DNA of 38,181 nt from Xanthomonas translucens pv. translucens DSM 18974. Lineage in GTDB: Bacteria > Pseudomonadota > Gammaproteobacteria > Xanthomonadales > Xanthomonadaceae. Of the stretch, positions 11,576-20,146 are shown piece by piece; within the stretch, counting starts at the first letter, position 1, and every line of letters begins with the position of its first letter. The notes beneath the pieces are model-generated. The model saw only the letters and a program-made list of their open reading frames with translations. It ran no database searches and was not told where the DNA came from. The stretch covers positions 1 to 38,181 of the forward strand of contig NZ_CAPJ01000056.1 of NCBI RefSeq assembly GCF_000331775.1, read 5' to 3'. The position numbers were made by a program, and so were the translations under genes.

Positions 11576-13288
11576 TCAGGAATAAAGGGGAGCCGCTTCC
11601 GGTTTGCCGTGGGCGCCGGGATTGGAACGCACCTGCTGCAGCGCCGCCGCCAGCTCGTCCAGCCGGTAGGGCTTGGGCAGAATCTGCACGCCTTCCGCTT
11701 CGGCCGCCGATTTCGCCGCTTCCGCATAGCCGCTGGTGAGCAGGATCGGCAGTTGCTGGCGCCGCATGCGGATCTCGTGGACCAGTTCCAGGCCGTTCAT
11801 GCCGCCAGGCATCATGATGTCGGAAAACACGATGTCCACCACGCGCTCGTTGGCCAGCGCGCCCAGCGCCGCCGCCGCGCTGGCCACGCGGGTGACCTGG
11901 TAGCCGAGCTGGCGCAGCATTTCGCCGACCAGCGCGGCGACTTCGTCGTCGTCCTCCACCAGCAGCACATAGCCGGCCTCGCCCGGAACGCGGCGCGTCA
12001 CCTGCAGATCGAGCAGATGCCGCTCGTCCAGCGCCGGCGCGCGGAACGAGCGCGGCAGCAGCAGGTGGATGGCGGTGCCTTGCCCCAGGTCGCTGTCGAT
12101 ATGGATCGAGCCGCCGGATTGCTGGACGAACCCGTGCACCTGCGCCAGGCCCAGGCCCGACCCCTTGCCGATGTCCTTGGTGGTGTAGAACGGTTCGAAC
12201 ACCCGCGCCTTCACTTCCGGCGCCATGCCGGTGCCGGTGTCGACGATCGACAGGCGGATGAAGTCCGGATCGGTCTTGCCCACGCCCGGCAGATTCTGCG
12301 CCCGCACCACGATGGTGCCGCCGCTGGGCATCGCATCGCGCGCATTGACTGCCAGATTGAGCACCACCAGTTCCAGCTCGCCCGGGTCCACTTCGATCGG
12401 CCACAGGTCCTCGGCAAAATCGAAATCCACATGCACGTCGCCGCGCAGGCTGCGGTCCAGCAGCTCGCGCATGCCGCCGATCTGCCGGATCAGATCGACC
12501 GGCTCCGGCTTGAGTTCCTGCCGCCGCGAAAACGCCAGCAACTGCCGGGTCAGTCCGGCGCCGCGCTGCGCCGCCTTCTGCATGCCGTCCATCAGCCGCT
12601 TGCGCACGGCCGGGTCGGTCTGGATGTCGAGCATCGCCAGGCCGCCGGAAATCACCATCAACAGGTTGTTGAAATCGTGCGCGACGCCACCGGTCAATTG
12701 ACCGATGGCCTCGATCTTCTGCGCGTGGCGCAGGGTCTCCTCGACCCGCGCGCGCTCGTCCATCTGCGTGCGCAGCAGACGGTTGGCTTCTTCCAGCTCA
12801 CGCGTGCGCGCCACCACCTGCGCCTCCAGCTCCTGCGCCGCCGACGCCTGCGCCTGCAGCAGCGAGCGCACTTCGTATTGGCGGGCGCGGGCGCGCAGCG
12901 CGGCCTTGATGGTGCTGGTGAAGGTGATCGCCTGCACCGGCCGCTCGAGCAAGGCCACATTGCGCAGGGACGCCACCAGATTGCGCCGCCAGCTCACCAC
13001 CGACGGTTGCTCCTGATGGCTGGTGAGCACCACGAATGGCAGATCCGACCATGCCGGCTGCGCATTGGCCCAGGCGAACAGCGCCGATGCATCCCTGCCG
13101 AACAGGCCTTCCTCGGCGACGAACACCGCGGCGGCACCGACCTCCAGTTCGCCCACCAAATTGTCCAGATCGGGACAATGGCAGGCCACCACGCCGCCAC
13201 GCCGCAACAGCTCTACCGATGCCCCACCGTCGCGGCCGATCGGGGCATGAACCAGAACGCGATGCTCGGTCGCGTCGCTGCTGCTCAT
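11576..13288 (-). CDS. Hybrid sensor histidine kinase with C-terminal receiver
   Basis: This 570-residue protein has a degenerate receiver-like N-terminal domain (about 8-125), a coiled coil (140-190), and an H-box GGVAHDFNNLL with H204. The HATPase domain follows (NLAVNARDAM near 310; DTGTGMAPEV; GKGSGLGLAQV), then a receiver domain (about 440-560; acidic VEDDDE, phospho-acceptor in FSDIMMPGG, lysine in PKPY). No transmembrane segment is visible, so it is probably cytosolic. Its ATG overlaps the stop of the upstream KaiC-like gene by four bases, so the two are made together. This suggests the kinase reads the state of the KaiC-like ATPase. The signal is unknown. Confidence 0.88.
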   Translation of the reverse strand: MSSSDATEHRVLVHAPIGRDGGASVELLRRGGVVACHCPDLDNLVGELEVGAAAVFVAEEGLFGRDASALFAWANAQPAWSDLPFVVLTSHQEQPSVVSWRRNLVASLRNVALLERPVQAITFTSTIKAALRARARQYEVRSLLQAQASAAQELEAQVVARTRELEEANRLLRTQMDERARVEETLRHAQKIEAIGQLTGGVAHDFNNLLMVISGGLAMLDIQTDPAVRKRLMDGMQKAAQRGAGLTRQLLAFSRRQELKPEPVDLIRQIGGMRELLDRSLRGDVHVDFDFAEDLWPIEVDPGELELVVLNLAVNARDAMPSGGTIVVRAQNLPGVGKTDPDFIRLSIVDTGTGMAPEVKARVFEPFYTTKDIGKGSGLGLAQVHGFVQQSGGSIHIDSDLGQGTAIHLLLPRSFRAPALDERHLLDLQVTRRVPGEAGYVLLVEDDDEVAALVGEMLRQLGYQVTRVASAAAALGALANERVVDIVFSDIMMPGGMNGLELVHEIRMRRQQLPILLTSGYAEAAKSAAEAEGVQILPKPYRLDELAAALQQVRSNPGAHGKPEAAPLYS

Positions 13289-14802
13289 GCAGGCGTATCC
13301 AGCAGCAACGGCATCTCCTCTCCACTGTAACGCGGTGTTCCCGAGAAGATGCCGCTGAACCCCTTGAGCGGCGGACCGACATCGATGCCGTTGTGGCTGA
13401 GGCGGAACTCGCGGATGGTGTTCTCGTGCTGGCCGCTGCGCTTCTTCACCACCGACAGCGCCCGTCGCACTGTGCCGTCCACTTCGAAATAGCGCAGCAT
13501 CAGCACCGAATCGCTCAGATAGCTGAGGTCTAGCGGCGTCTCCATCGGCCCGACCAGGCCGTGCTGCGCCAGGACCAGGATGGTCAGCACGCCCTTCTGG
13601 CCCAGATAGCTGAGTAGCTCGTGCATCTGCAGGATCAGGAAGCGTTCGTCCGGCATCGCATTGAGATAGCCATTGAGGCTGTCGATGACGATCACCCGCG
13701 CCCCGTCCACTTCCACGCTGCGGCGCACGTTGGCCGCAAACTGGCCCGGCGACATCTCTGCCGGATCGATCTGCTGGAACCGGATCAGTCCGTTGTCGAG
13801 TCTTTCCTCGAGCGCCAGGCCCAGGGTGCGCGCGCGCGCCTCCACGGTGCCGCGCCCCTCGTCGAAGGCAAAGAACACGCTGTGCTCGCCACGCTCTGCC
13901 GCGGCGATGGCATAGGTCAGCGCCAGCGAGGACTTGCCCACGCCGGCCGCGCCCAACAACAGCGCGTTGGTGCCGCGCTCCAGACCGCCGCCGAGCAGCC
14001 TGTCCAGTTCGTCGTTGCCGCTGGGGGCGACTTCGTGGATGTGGTGGTGCTTGTAGTCGGCCGCGATCAGGCGCGGATAGATTTCCAACCCGCCCTTCTC
14101 GATGGTGAAGTCGTGGAAACCGCCGCGGAACTGGATGCCGCGCATCTTGATCACCCGCAGGCGCCGGCGTTCGGCGCCGTAGTCGATGGCCAGCTGTTCC
14201 AGCAACACCACGCCGTGGGTGATGGAGTGCAACTGCAGATCGTTTTCCTGCGAAGACAGGTCGTCGAGCATGATCACCGTGCACTGCCGGCTGGCGAAGA
14301 AATGCTTCAGTGCCAACACCTGGCGGCGATAGCGCAACGGACTCTGCGCGAGCAGGCGCAGTTCGGAGAGACTATCCAGCACCACCCGCGACGGGTTGAG
14401 CTGCTCGACCTTGTCGAAGATCAGCTTGGTGGTCTCGGTCAGTTCCATTTCCGCGGGATGGAACACGGTGAGTTCGCGTTGCGGATCCAGCGCGGTCTCC
14501 GGCGGCACCAGTTCGAACACGTCAACCTGGTTCATGCTCCAGCCGTGGCGGCTGGCGACCAGGCTCAGTTCGCGCTGAGTCTCGGACAAGGTGATGTAAA
14601 GCACCCGCTCGCCGTTGCGCGCGCCTTCCAGCAGGAACTGCAGGGCGATCGTGGTCTTGCCGGTGCCTGGGCGGCCTTCGTACAGATAGAGCCGATTGGG
14701 GTCCACGCCGCCGCCGAGGATGTCGTCCAACCCCGCGCTGCCGGTCGAGATGCGCGGCGGATCGTCGCCATTCACGTGATCGTGCTGCCGATGGGGCGTC
14801 AT
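13285..14802 (-). CDS. KaiC-like double-domain RecA ATPase
   Basis: This 505-residue protein contains two KaiC/RecA modules. The first has Walker A GRPGTGKTT at 43-51 and a Walker B-like VVLDSLSELRLL. The second has GAAGVGKSS at about 290 and VIVIDSLNGYLNAMP. Each ends with a KaiC-type KMRG or KKRSG segment. In cyanobacteria KaiC is the clock phosphoprotein; kaiC-like genes without kaiA or kaiB in other bacteria act in stress or timing signalling of unclear mechanism. No kaiB is visible nearby. ATG 14802 (MTPHRQHDH) is chosen because upstream residues are not KaiC-like. It forms an operon with the hybrid kinase. Confidence 0.9.
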   Translation of the reverse strand: MTPHRQHDHVNGDDPPRISTGSAGLDDILGGGVDPNRLYLYEGRPGTGKTTIALQFLLEGARNGERVLYITLSETQRELSLVASRHGWSMNQVDVFELVPPETALDPQRELTVFHPAEMELTETTKLIFDKVEQLNPSRVVLDSLSELRLLAQSPLRYRRQVLALKHFFASRQCTVIMLDDLSSQENDLQLHSITHGVVLLEQLAIDYGAERRRLRVIKMRGIQFRGGFHDFTIEKGGLEIYPRLIAADYKHHHIHEVAPSGNDELDRLLGGGLERGTNALLLGAAGVGKSSLALTYAIAAAERGEHSVFFAFDEGRGTVEARARTLGLALEERLDNGLIRFQQIDPAEMSPGQFAANVRRSVEVDGARVIVIDSLNGYLNAMPDERFLILQMHELLSYLGQKGVLTILVLAQHGLVGPMETPLDLSYLSDSVLMLRYFEVDGTVRRALSVVKKRSGQHENTIREFRLSHNGIDVGPPLKGFSGIFSGTPRYSGEEMPLLLDTPA

Positions 14803-15106
14803 GGTCGTCCTTATACTTGCGATTGGATGAAAGGCGCCGGTTGTCCGTCGCCGCTGCGGGCCACGCGCAGCGACTGGAACCGAGTCCACCTTCGCCAGCA
14901 CACGCTGCACAATCCTGCGACAGGCACACCAAAGGGCGGAGCTCAGCGCACGAATTGCATACTCCAATCACACTACGTTCGGCAAAGTGATGGTCTTGTG
15001 TAGAAGCGCCGCACGCTCGGCAGCGTCACGATCGGCGAAGCGCGACGCGATCGCCCAGGCATGCCGACGGGCCGCGTTGCAATCGAACAGGCAACGACGC
15101 CGCGCG
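14803..15106. other. Intergenic region between GH31 and KaiC-like genes
   Basis: I see no well-supported gene here. On the minus strand an open frame from about 15110 to a stop at 14968 would encode 47 residues of plausible composition (ending LHKTITLPNVV). It has no clear start and overlaps the end of the xylosidase gene in its longer version, so it could be a decayed gene. The promoter of the kaiC-like operon should lie in the left half. Confidence 0.4.
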
Positions 15107-18058
15107 TCAGAACCTGACCGTAGCCGCTGTCCCGGTGTAGGAGATCCGCCTGGTGACTGGCGCCGGTTCCAGGCCGCCACCGGTCGCGCCGTCCACGAGC
15201 ACCAGATCGAGTTCACGCCGCCGGGACATCCCGGGAAAACCGCCCCGTCGCGGGCCGATGGTCAGCGTCCTGGCCGCATCGTTCCAGACCAGATCGTAGG
15301 TGGCATAGCCTCGCTTCTCGTAGGCATAGGTTTCATTGTCGTCTTCGTAGAGCGTGAAGCGCGCGTCCGCACCTGGATAGATGCGGACCTCGTACGCCGC
15401 GCCCGGGTCTTGCGTGGCGTATTGCACATGCGGCCCCATCGGCACGATCGATCCGGCCCGCACATAGAGCGGCAGCAGATCCAGCGGCGTGCGGCGCGCG
15501 ACGCGGCGGCCGCCATCGAAACGCTGATTGGTCCAGAAGTCGTACCAGCCCGCAGCCTTAGGCAGATAGGTCTCGACGTTGTCGTCCATGGCGGCGCGCG
15601 GGGCGGCGAGCGCCTGCCGCTCGCTCGGCGTTCGCCATGCCAGGCGCAGCATGCGATCGGCATCGCCCTGGTAATACTCGAGTCCGAGCTTGACCACCTG
15701 GCCCTTGCGCAGCGCGACCGTGGTTGCCTTGTAGCGCTCGGCGCCTGCCGCCCAATCCTGCACCACGGTCTTGCCGTCGAGCATCAGCCGGACGCCGTCG
15801 TCGGCTTCGACCCCGATCTCATACTCGCCCGCTTCCGGCACGGTCAGCGTGCCCTGCCAACGTGCCGAGAAGTGCGTCAGCCCGGCAAGGCCGGCCGGCA
15901 CCTCGGCGAGCGGCGGATCCGGCCAGGTGTGGTCCACCTTCGGATCGACGAAGCGGCTCTTGGGCGTGTCGAAATTCTCGCCTTCGAAATACTGACCCGC
16001 CAGGCCCGGCTTCCCGTCCGGCGTGCGCAGCACCGCGCCCGGGATGGTCGTCGCCGGCGGCGGCTCGATGTGGTACATCGGCCGCGTCACCGGATGCACG
16101 AGAAAGGCGCCGCCGAACATGAAGGTATCGTCGATGCTGTCGGTGGCGCGGTCGTCGGGGAAATCCATCATCAGCGGCCGCATCAGCGTGTAGCCGTCGG
16201 AAGTCACCTTCCAGCTGAGGCTGTAGAGATACGGCAGCATGCGATAGCGCAGCTGGGTGCTCTTGAGCAGCGAGGCATAGACCGCAGGGTCGGTCGACTT
16301 GAACCGGTACGGCTCGCGCTCGACGTTGGTGCCGTGGATGCGCATGATCGGATTGAACGCGGAGAACTGCAGCCAGCGCGCATAGAGCTCGCGCCACGCC
16401 GGATTGTTCTCGCCACCGGGGAAATCGGCGACGAAGAAACCGCCCGTATCCTGCGTCCAATACGGGTTGCCGGTCACCGTGACATTCACCCCGTCGGCGA
16501 CCTGCTGTTTCAAGGTTTTCCAACTGGCGTAGATGTCGCCGCTCCAGGACGCCGCCGCGGTACGTTGCGCGCCGGCCCACGCCGAGCGGGTCAGCGTGAA
16601 CACGCGCTTGTCGCTGACCGCGCGCTGGCCGTCATACGTGCCCTGCGTGGTGAGCAGCGAATAGGGATTGAGGTAACGGGTGAAGTCGCCCAGGGCGTTG
16701 GCGCCCAGCGCCTTGGTGTCGCGGATATTGTCCTGCGCATTCCACATGGCGCTGCTGACTTCGATCTCGGTCCCATCCATCCACAGCGCATCGACGCCCT
16801 TGTCGAGCAGGCCCGATTTGAGGTGCTTGAAGTAGATCTGCCGCCCCAGCGGACTGTAGGCGTCGTAGACCCGCGCGTGCTTGGAGATCCAGTGCAGCGG
16901 CGCGAAACGCAAGTGGTGCTGGTCCAGTTCGTGGGCGAGCGCGGTATCGTCGCCGACGGAGGGCCAGATCGACACCATCAGCTTCATGTGCAGGTCGTGC
17001 ACCTGGCGCGCCATGCCGGCAGGATCGGGATAACGGACCGGATCCCAGGTCATGCCGCTCCAGCTGCCGTCCTTGTCCGATCCCCAGTACTGCCAGTCCT
17101 GCACGATATAGTCGAGCGGGAATCCGTCGTTGCGGAAGCTGCGGGCGACGTCGAGCAGTTGCTCCTGGGTCTTGTAGCGCTCCTTGCTCATGAACAGGCC
17201 GAACGCCTGCTTGGGATACATCGGCGCCTGGCCGGTCAGCGCCCGGTAGGCTGCGACCACCGCATCCGGGGTGTCGCCGCCCATGAAGTAGTAATCGACG
17301 CCGCCGGGGGCGCTTTCGGCCCACATCGATGCGCCGTTCGCATCGTCCTTGAAGCGCATTTGCGAATAGGTATCCCACAGGATCCCGTAGCGGCGCGAGG
17401 ACATCAGCACGGGGATGACGATGCCCACGTTGGTCTGCACCAGCAGCAGTTCCTTGCCCCGCCGATTGCTGCTCTCCTCGCCGAGGAAGCCCAGACCGTA
17501 GATCGCCTCGTCCGGGCGCAAGGTAAAGCGGTTGGCCGCCTCGAACGTCGGTGCGCCCGACACCACGACCTTCTTCAAGATCTGCGGCGCATCGCGGTTT
17601 TCTTCCGTATAGAGCTTGCCCGCCGCGTCCAAGAAACGCAGCGCGCCGGTCTTTTTGCTGATTTCCACGCGCAACCTGGCGCTTTGGAGCGTCAGCGTGT
17701 CCGCGGTCTCGCTGGTGGTGAAGGCGATTCGTTGCGGCTTGCCGGTCACCGCCAGGCTGGGAGCGGTCCAGTAGTTCTCTCCCAGGTTCGCATTCACGCG
17801 AACGGTCTGCGGCCCGTAGAAGATCACGTTCTTGGCGATCTGGCCGATGCGGACCTGGACCCCTTGCTCCAGCCGCATATACGCGAAAGACTCGCCGCGT
17901 CCGGTCGCCACAGCGCGCAGATGTCCGCGCGCATCCAGGCCGGTTTCCGTCACGCCGTCAGCCTGATTCGCACCGGCAGCGAACGATGCCGGAATGGACA
18001 CCGCAAGCCCGAAGGCCAGGAACGCCGCCGCCAGAAGCCTCTGTCGCCCGATCCGCAT
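15107..18058 (-). CDS. Exported GH31 alpha-xylosidase with PA14 insert
   Basis: This 983-residue protein begins with a signal peptide (MRIGRQRLLAAAFLAFGLAV, then an Ala-rich cleavage region), so it is exported. The GH31 core carries the nucleophile in DALWMDGTEIE (about residue 428) and an acid/base candidate in ASWSGDIYASW. A PA14 domain is inserted after about residue 675 (LAGQYFEGENF to a WRTPSERQ end), as in the xyloglucan-active Cellvibrio enzyme Xyl31A. It probably removes xylose from xyloglucan oligosaccharides in the periplasm. ATG 18058 is chosen for the signal peptide and a GGGAG element just upstream. The gene that once preceded it is truncated by the island scar. Confidence 0.85.
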   Translation of the reverse strand: MRIGRQRLLAAAFLAFGLAVSIPASFAAGANQADGVTETGLDARGHLRAVATGRGESFAYMRLEQGVQVRIGQIAKNVIFYGPQTVRVNANLGENYWTAPSLAVTGKPQRIAFTTSETADTLTLQSARLRVEISKKTGALRFLDAAGKLYTEENRDAPQILKKVVVSGAPTFEAANRFTLRPDEAIYGLGFLGEESSNRRGKELLLVQTNVGIVIPVLMSSRRYGILWDTYSQMRFKDDANGASMWAESAPGGVDYYFMGGDTPDAVVAAYRALTGQAPMYPKQAFGLFMSKERYKTQEQLLDVARSFRNDGFPLDYIVQDWQYWGSDKDGSWSGMTWDPVRYPDPAGMARQVHDLHMKLMVSIWPSVGDDTALAHELDQHHLRFAPLHWISKHARVYDAYSPLGRQIYFKHLKSGLLDKGVDALWMDGTEIEVSSAMWNAQDNIRDTKALGANALGDFTRYLNPYSLLTTQGTYDGQRAVSDKRVFTLTRSAWAGAQRTAAASWSGDIYASWKTLKQQVADGVNVTVTGNPYWTQDTGGFFVADFPGGENNPAWRELYARWLQFSAFNPIMRIHGTNVEREPYRFKSTDPAVYASLLKSTQLRYRMLPYLYSLSWKVTSDGYTLMRPLMMDFPDDRATDSIDDTFMFGGAFLVHPVTRPMYHIEPPPATTIPGAVLRTPDGKPGLAGQYFEGENFDTPKSRFVDPKVDHTWPDPPLAEVPAGLAGLTHFSARWQGTLTVPEAGEYEIGVEADDGVRLMLDGKTVVQDWAAGAERYKATTVALRKGQVVKLGLEYYQGDADRMLRLAWRTPSERQALAAPRAAMDDNVETYLPKAAGWYDFWTNQRFDGGRRVARRTPLDLLPLYVRAGSIVPMGPHVQYATQDPGAAYEVRIYPGADARFTLYEDDNETYAYEKRGYATYDLVWNDAARTLTIGPRRGGFPGMSRRRELDLVLVDGATGGGLEPAPVTRRISYTGTAATVRF

Positions 18059-18305
18059 GTGCCACTCCCTAGTCGCCCATCGCGGGCCATGACGTTCGCT
18101 TTCCGAAAAAAGTGTACGCCATGCGCTCGCACGATCAACCGAAGGTTGCAACTGCATCCGTATGGGTCCGGCACATGAGATCGTCACGATCCGCCGCGGC
18201 AGATTTCCCGACGCGTCACGGCAGGTGGCACCGCGCCTGTGATCGCCTCAGCGGCCAGGTCGTCGGAGCGGGCAGCACGGCGACATGGGGTGTGGATGGA
18301 CCGCG

Positions 18306-18420
18306 CTAGAAGCGACGGCCCAGCGTGATCGTGCCGTGGGCAGGCGCTTCGTCCTGACCCTGGAATTCGCGGATGCGATGGTAGCAAGAGAAGGCGAAGC
18401 GCCAATGACCTCGACCCGAG
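18306..18420 (-). pseudogene. 3' remnant of an outer-membrane protein gene
   Basis: A minus-strand frame with stop at 18306-18308 encodes, just before it, RFAFSCYHRIREF and APAHGTITLGRRF. The alternating pattern and terminal phenylalanine are typical of the last strands of an outer-membrane beta-barrel, for example a TonB-dependent receptor. No start is present, and sequence to the right belongs to a different block, so the breakpoint is near 18420. A receptor gene next to a xyloglucan xylosidase would make metabolic sense. The exact family is not certain. Confidence 0.4.
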
Positions 18421-18451
18421 ACGCAGGGCACAGCCCTAAGCCCCCAATGAA

Positions 18452-18739
18452 TTGAGCGCCTCCGAGGCCATCAAGAAGATCAACGAGGATTTCGAGGGGG
18501 CCAAAGAGCATTGGGAAGAACACTTTGATAAGTGGACCTTCGTCCACACTGCACCCGATGGGCGGTTAGGCCCCCATATCGTCGAAGCCCTGGCCAAACT
18601 CGGAGAAGACAATCAGCAGATCAAAATCGGCGACTGTGGGTACGGCGAACAAATCGCGCAGTCGTTCAAGTTCGCCGCCAACTACCGCGCACAACAAGCC
18701 AACAACGCAGTCCCCTTCAACCCCGGGCTTTATCAGTAA
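18452..18739 (+). CDS. Hypothetical protein, probably a gene fragment
   Basis: I do not recognise this 95-residue frame. It opens after a stop at 18437, has only a TTG as start, and shows no convincing ribosome-binding site, so it may be the C-terminal part of a larger lost gene. It is acidic and aromatic at the N-terminal end (EEHFDKWTFVH) and ends with YQ after a Gln/Asn-rich stretch. Amino-acid usage looks like a real protein. It converges with xopJ and lies inside the decayed outer island. Confidence 0.4.
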   Translation: MSASEAIKKINEDFEGAKEHWEEHFDKWTFVHTAPDGRLGPHIVEALAKLGEDNQQIKIGDCGYGEQIAQSFKFAANYRAQQANNAVPFNPGLYQ

Positions 18740-18845
18740 TCACGGGTACGGACGGTGGGGGTAGGTCACTTCGGCGAAAAGCGCGGCCAAGGCGTCGATG
18801 TCCACTCTACGCCAGCTGACCGGGCTGGCTCGGAAAACGCGTCGC

Positions 18846-19916
18846 TCAAAGCGACGGGCCGGGGCACTGCGCCAGCGCATCTCGCAGGTACTTGAGCCTC
18901 TCCTGCTCGATGGAGGTGTTGTACGCCCTGCGCGTACCTGCCGCCTCGATCTCCCGGAAATTCTGGGCGAAGCTCTCCTCCAGTGGTTCCCGGATATGCA
19001 CGGGAAGATCGTCGAAGACGTCCTTCGACGTCGTGTGCTGGAAGAAGGGCGCATCGAGCACGTCGGAGCCGCGCGCGATCGTGACGTCCACGCCATTGAT
19101 GGTATCGCCCGTCCCGACGATCTTCCCTCCAAAATTCTTCTTGTGGAGATCCACCATCAAGTCATCGGCATCCGCCATCGCCTTCGCATTCGCCAGGGCG
19201 AAGATCTTGCAGTTGACGTTATCCTTCTGCGTGCCCGTGTTGAGGATGGTCAGCTCCGCGTTCTTCACGCCCTTCAACGCGGCGGTCATGACGGCCAGCG
19301 TGTCGGTGCATCCCCATACGCTGTCGACCGCCAGAACGGACACCTTGCCACGACCTCCCGACACGTCCACCGCGATGCCATGGCTCGGCGCTCCCTTTCC
19401 ATCGATGCGCTCCACGTTGACGACGGCGCGCCACCGCTCGCCCCGCCGGGTATTGACGATAGCTTGCCGCAAGGCATCCGGCTCGGATCTCGACGCCTCG
19501 AAAACCTTCACATCGAGCTTGGGATGGATGTGATTCTGGGCCGCCACCATCTGTGGCTGGAGCTTCTGATCGAGTTTGGCCGCCGGATATTGTTTTCCTT
19601 GAAGCTCGGCGTGCTCCAGCGCTTGAATATAGTCCTGCAATTGAGCCGCGAGCGTAGGTCCGGACGACGATGAAGGAAGGGACGCTCGCCCTGCCATGGC
19701 GCCGGTGCCGGAGGGACGGGCGGATGTCGTCGAGCGGGCCCGCCTCGCTCGGGGAGAGCCGAGTGCCGCCAAGTCATGCAGGCTGGGTGACATGGACGCC
19801 TCGGGAGATGACGGCATAGACGGCGTGGTCTGCTCTGTGGCGTGGGTTGGATGATGCTCAGGTGAACCTGCCACGGGTGAACCTGCCACGCTCGGCTTCG
19901 AGGCGCATAGACCCAT
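18846..19916 (-). CDS. xopJ: Type III effector XopJ (YopJ-family acetyltransferase/protease)
   Basis: This 356-residue effector starts MGLCASKP, an N-myristoylation signal at Gly2 with a palmitoylatable Cys4, which would place it at the plant plasma membrane. A Ser/Pro-rich disordered part (to about 88) is followed by the YopJ-type catalytic domain with H179 (APSHGIAVDV), D198 (LAVDSVWG) and C236 (NVNCKIFALANA). Xanthomonas XopJ is known to act on the host proteasome subunit RPT6 and suppress immunity; its reported catalytic cysteine is at about the same position. ATG 19916 is preferred over one ten codons upstream because AGGAG sits 6 bases before it. A PIP box lies upstream. It is flanked by an integrase relic, indicating transfer. 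Confidence 0.88.
   Translation of the reverse strand: MGLCASKPSVAGSPVAGSPEHHPTHATEQTTPSMPSSPEASMSPSLHDLAALGSPRARRARSTTSARPSGTGAMAGRASLPSSSSGPTLAAQLQDYIQALEHAELQGKQYPAAKLDQKLQPQMVAAQNHIHPKLDVKVFEASRSEPDALRQAIVNTRRGERWRAVVNVERIDGKGAPSHGIAVDVSGGRGKVSVLAVDSVWGCTDTLAVMTAALKGVKNAELTILNTGTQKDNVNCKIFALANAKAMADADDLMVDLHKKNFGGKIVGTGDTINGVDVTIARGSDVLDAPFFQHTTSKDVFDDLPVHIREPLEESFAQNFREIEAAGTRRAYNTSIEQERLKYLRDALAQCPGPSL
19861..19890. repeat. 15-bp tandem duplication in xopJ
   Basis: GGTGAACCTGCCACG occurs twice in a row, duplicating a five-residue VAGSP unit at about residues 10-19 of XopJ. It keeps the frame and lengthens the disordered linker just behind the myristoylation signal. Confidence 0.8.
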
Positions 19917-19945
19917 CTTGATCTCCTGCAGTGACTGTAGAAGCA

Positions 19946-20006
19946 AGTTTGGCGAGTAGTTCTCCGATTCGCGCTGGCTTACCGAAGTCCTGGCTGGGAC
20001 GACGAA
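19946..20006 (-). promoter_or_regulatory. PIP box and -10 element of xopJ
   Basis: On the minus strand TTCGT-N15-TTCGG (20006 to 19982) matches the degenerate plant-inducible-promoter consensus TTCGB-N15-TTCGB. CAAACT (19951-19946) matches the YANNNT -10 element, with exactly 30 bases between the end of the PIP box and the hexamer, the spacing expected for HrpX-activated genes. The -10 element lies 29 bases before the xopJ start codon. HrpG/HrpX control is therefore likely. Confidence 0.75.
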
Positions 20007-20038
20007 GCATTGACGCGAGGGATTCCCGATCCTTCACC

Positions 20039-20068
20039 CAACGCCAGATCAATGGCTTCCTGGCGTTG
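20039..20068. repeat. 9-bp inverted repeat
   Basis: CAACGCCAG (20039-20047) and CTGGCGTTG (20060-20068) are perfect inverted arms around 12 bases, between the xopJ promoter and the integrase relic. There is no T-tract, so a terminator is not obvious. Confidence 0.5.
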
Positions 20069-20146
20069 CGCCGGCTGAGATGGCCTTTTCGTATTCGCCA
20101 ACGGATCGCGGCGGACGCAGCTGCTGCAGTAACTTTTCCAACGTGC

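Noticed and set aside
14968..15216. Minus-strand 82-codon frame at the end of the GH31 gene
   Set aside because: Its first half overlaps GH31 codons in another frame and no start is convincing; only a possible remnant, kept as a note in the intergenic entry.
13621..18178. Very long plus-strand frames opposite the KaiC-like and GH31 genes
   Set aside because: Same high-GC shadow effect; the opposite strand carries complete families with signal peptide and motifs.
18248..18547. Minus-strand 99-codon frame spanning the outer-membrane scar
   Set aside because: It runs across the presumed junction, has no family resemblance, and the other frame gives a better outer-membrane protein end.
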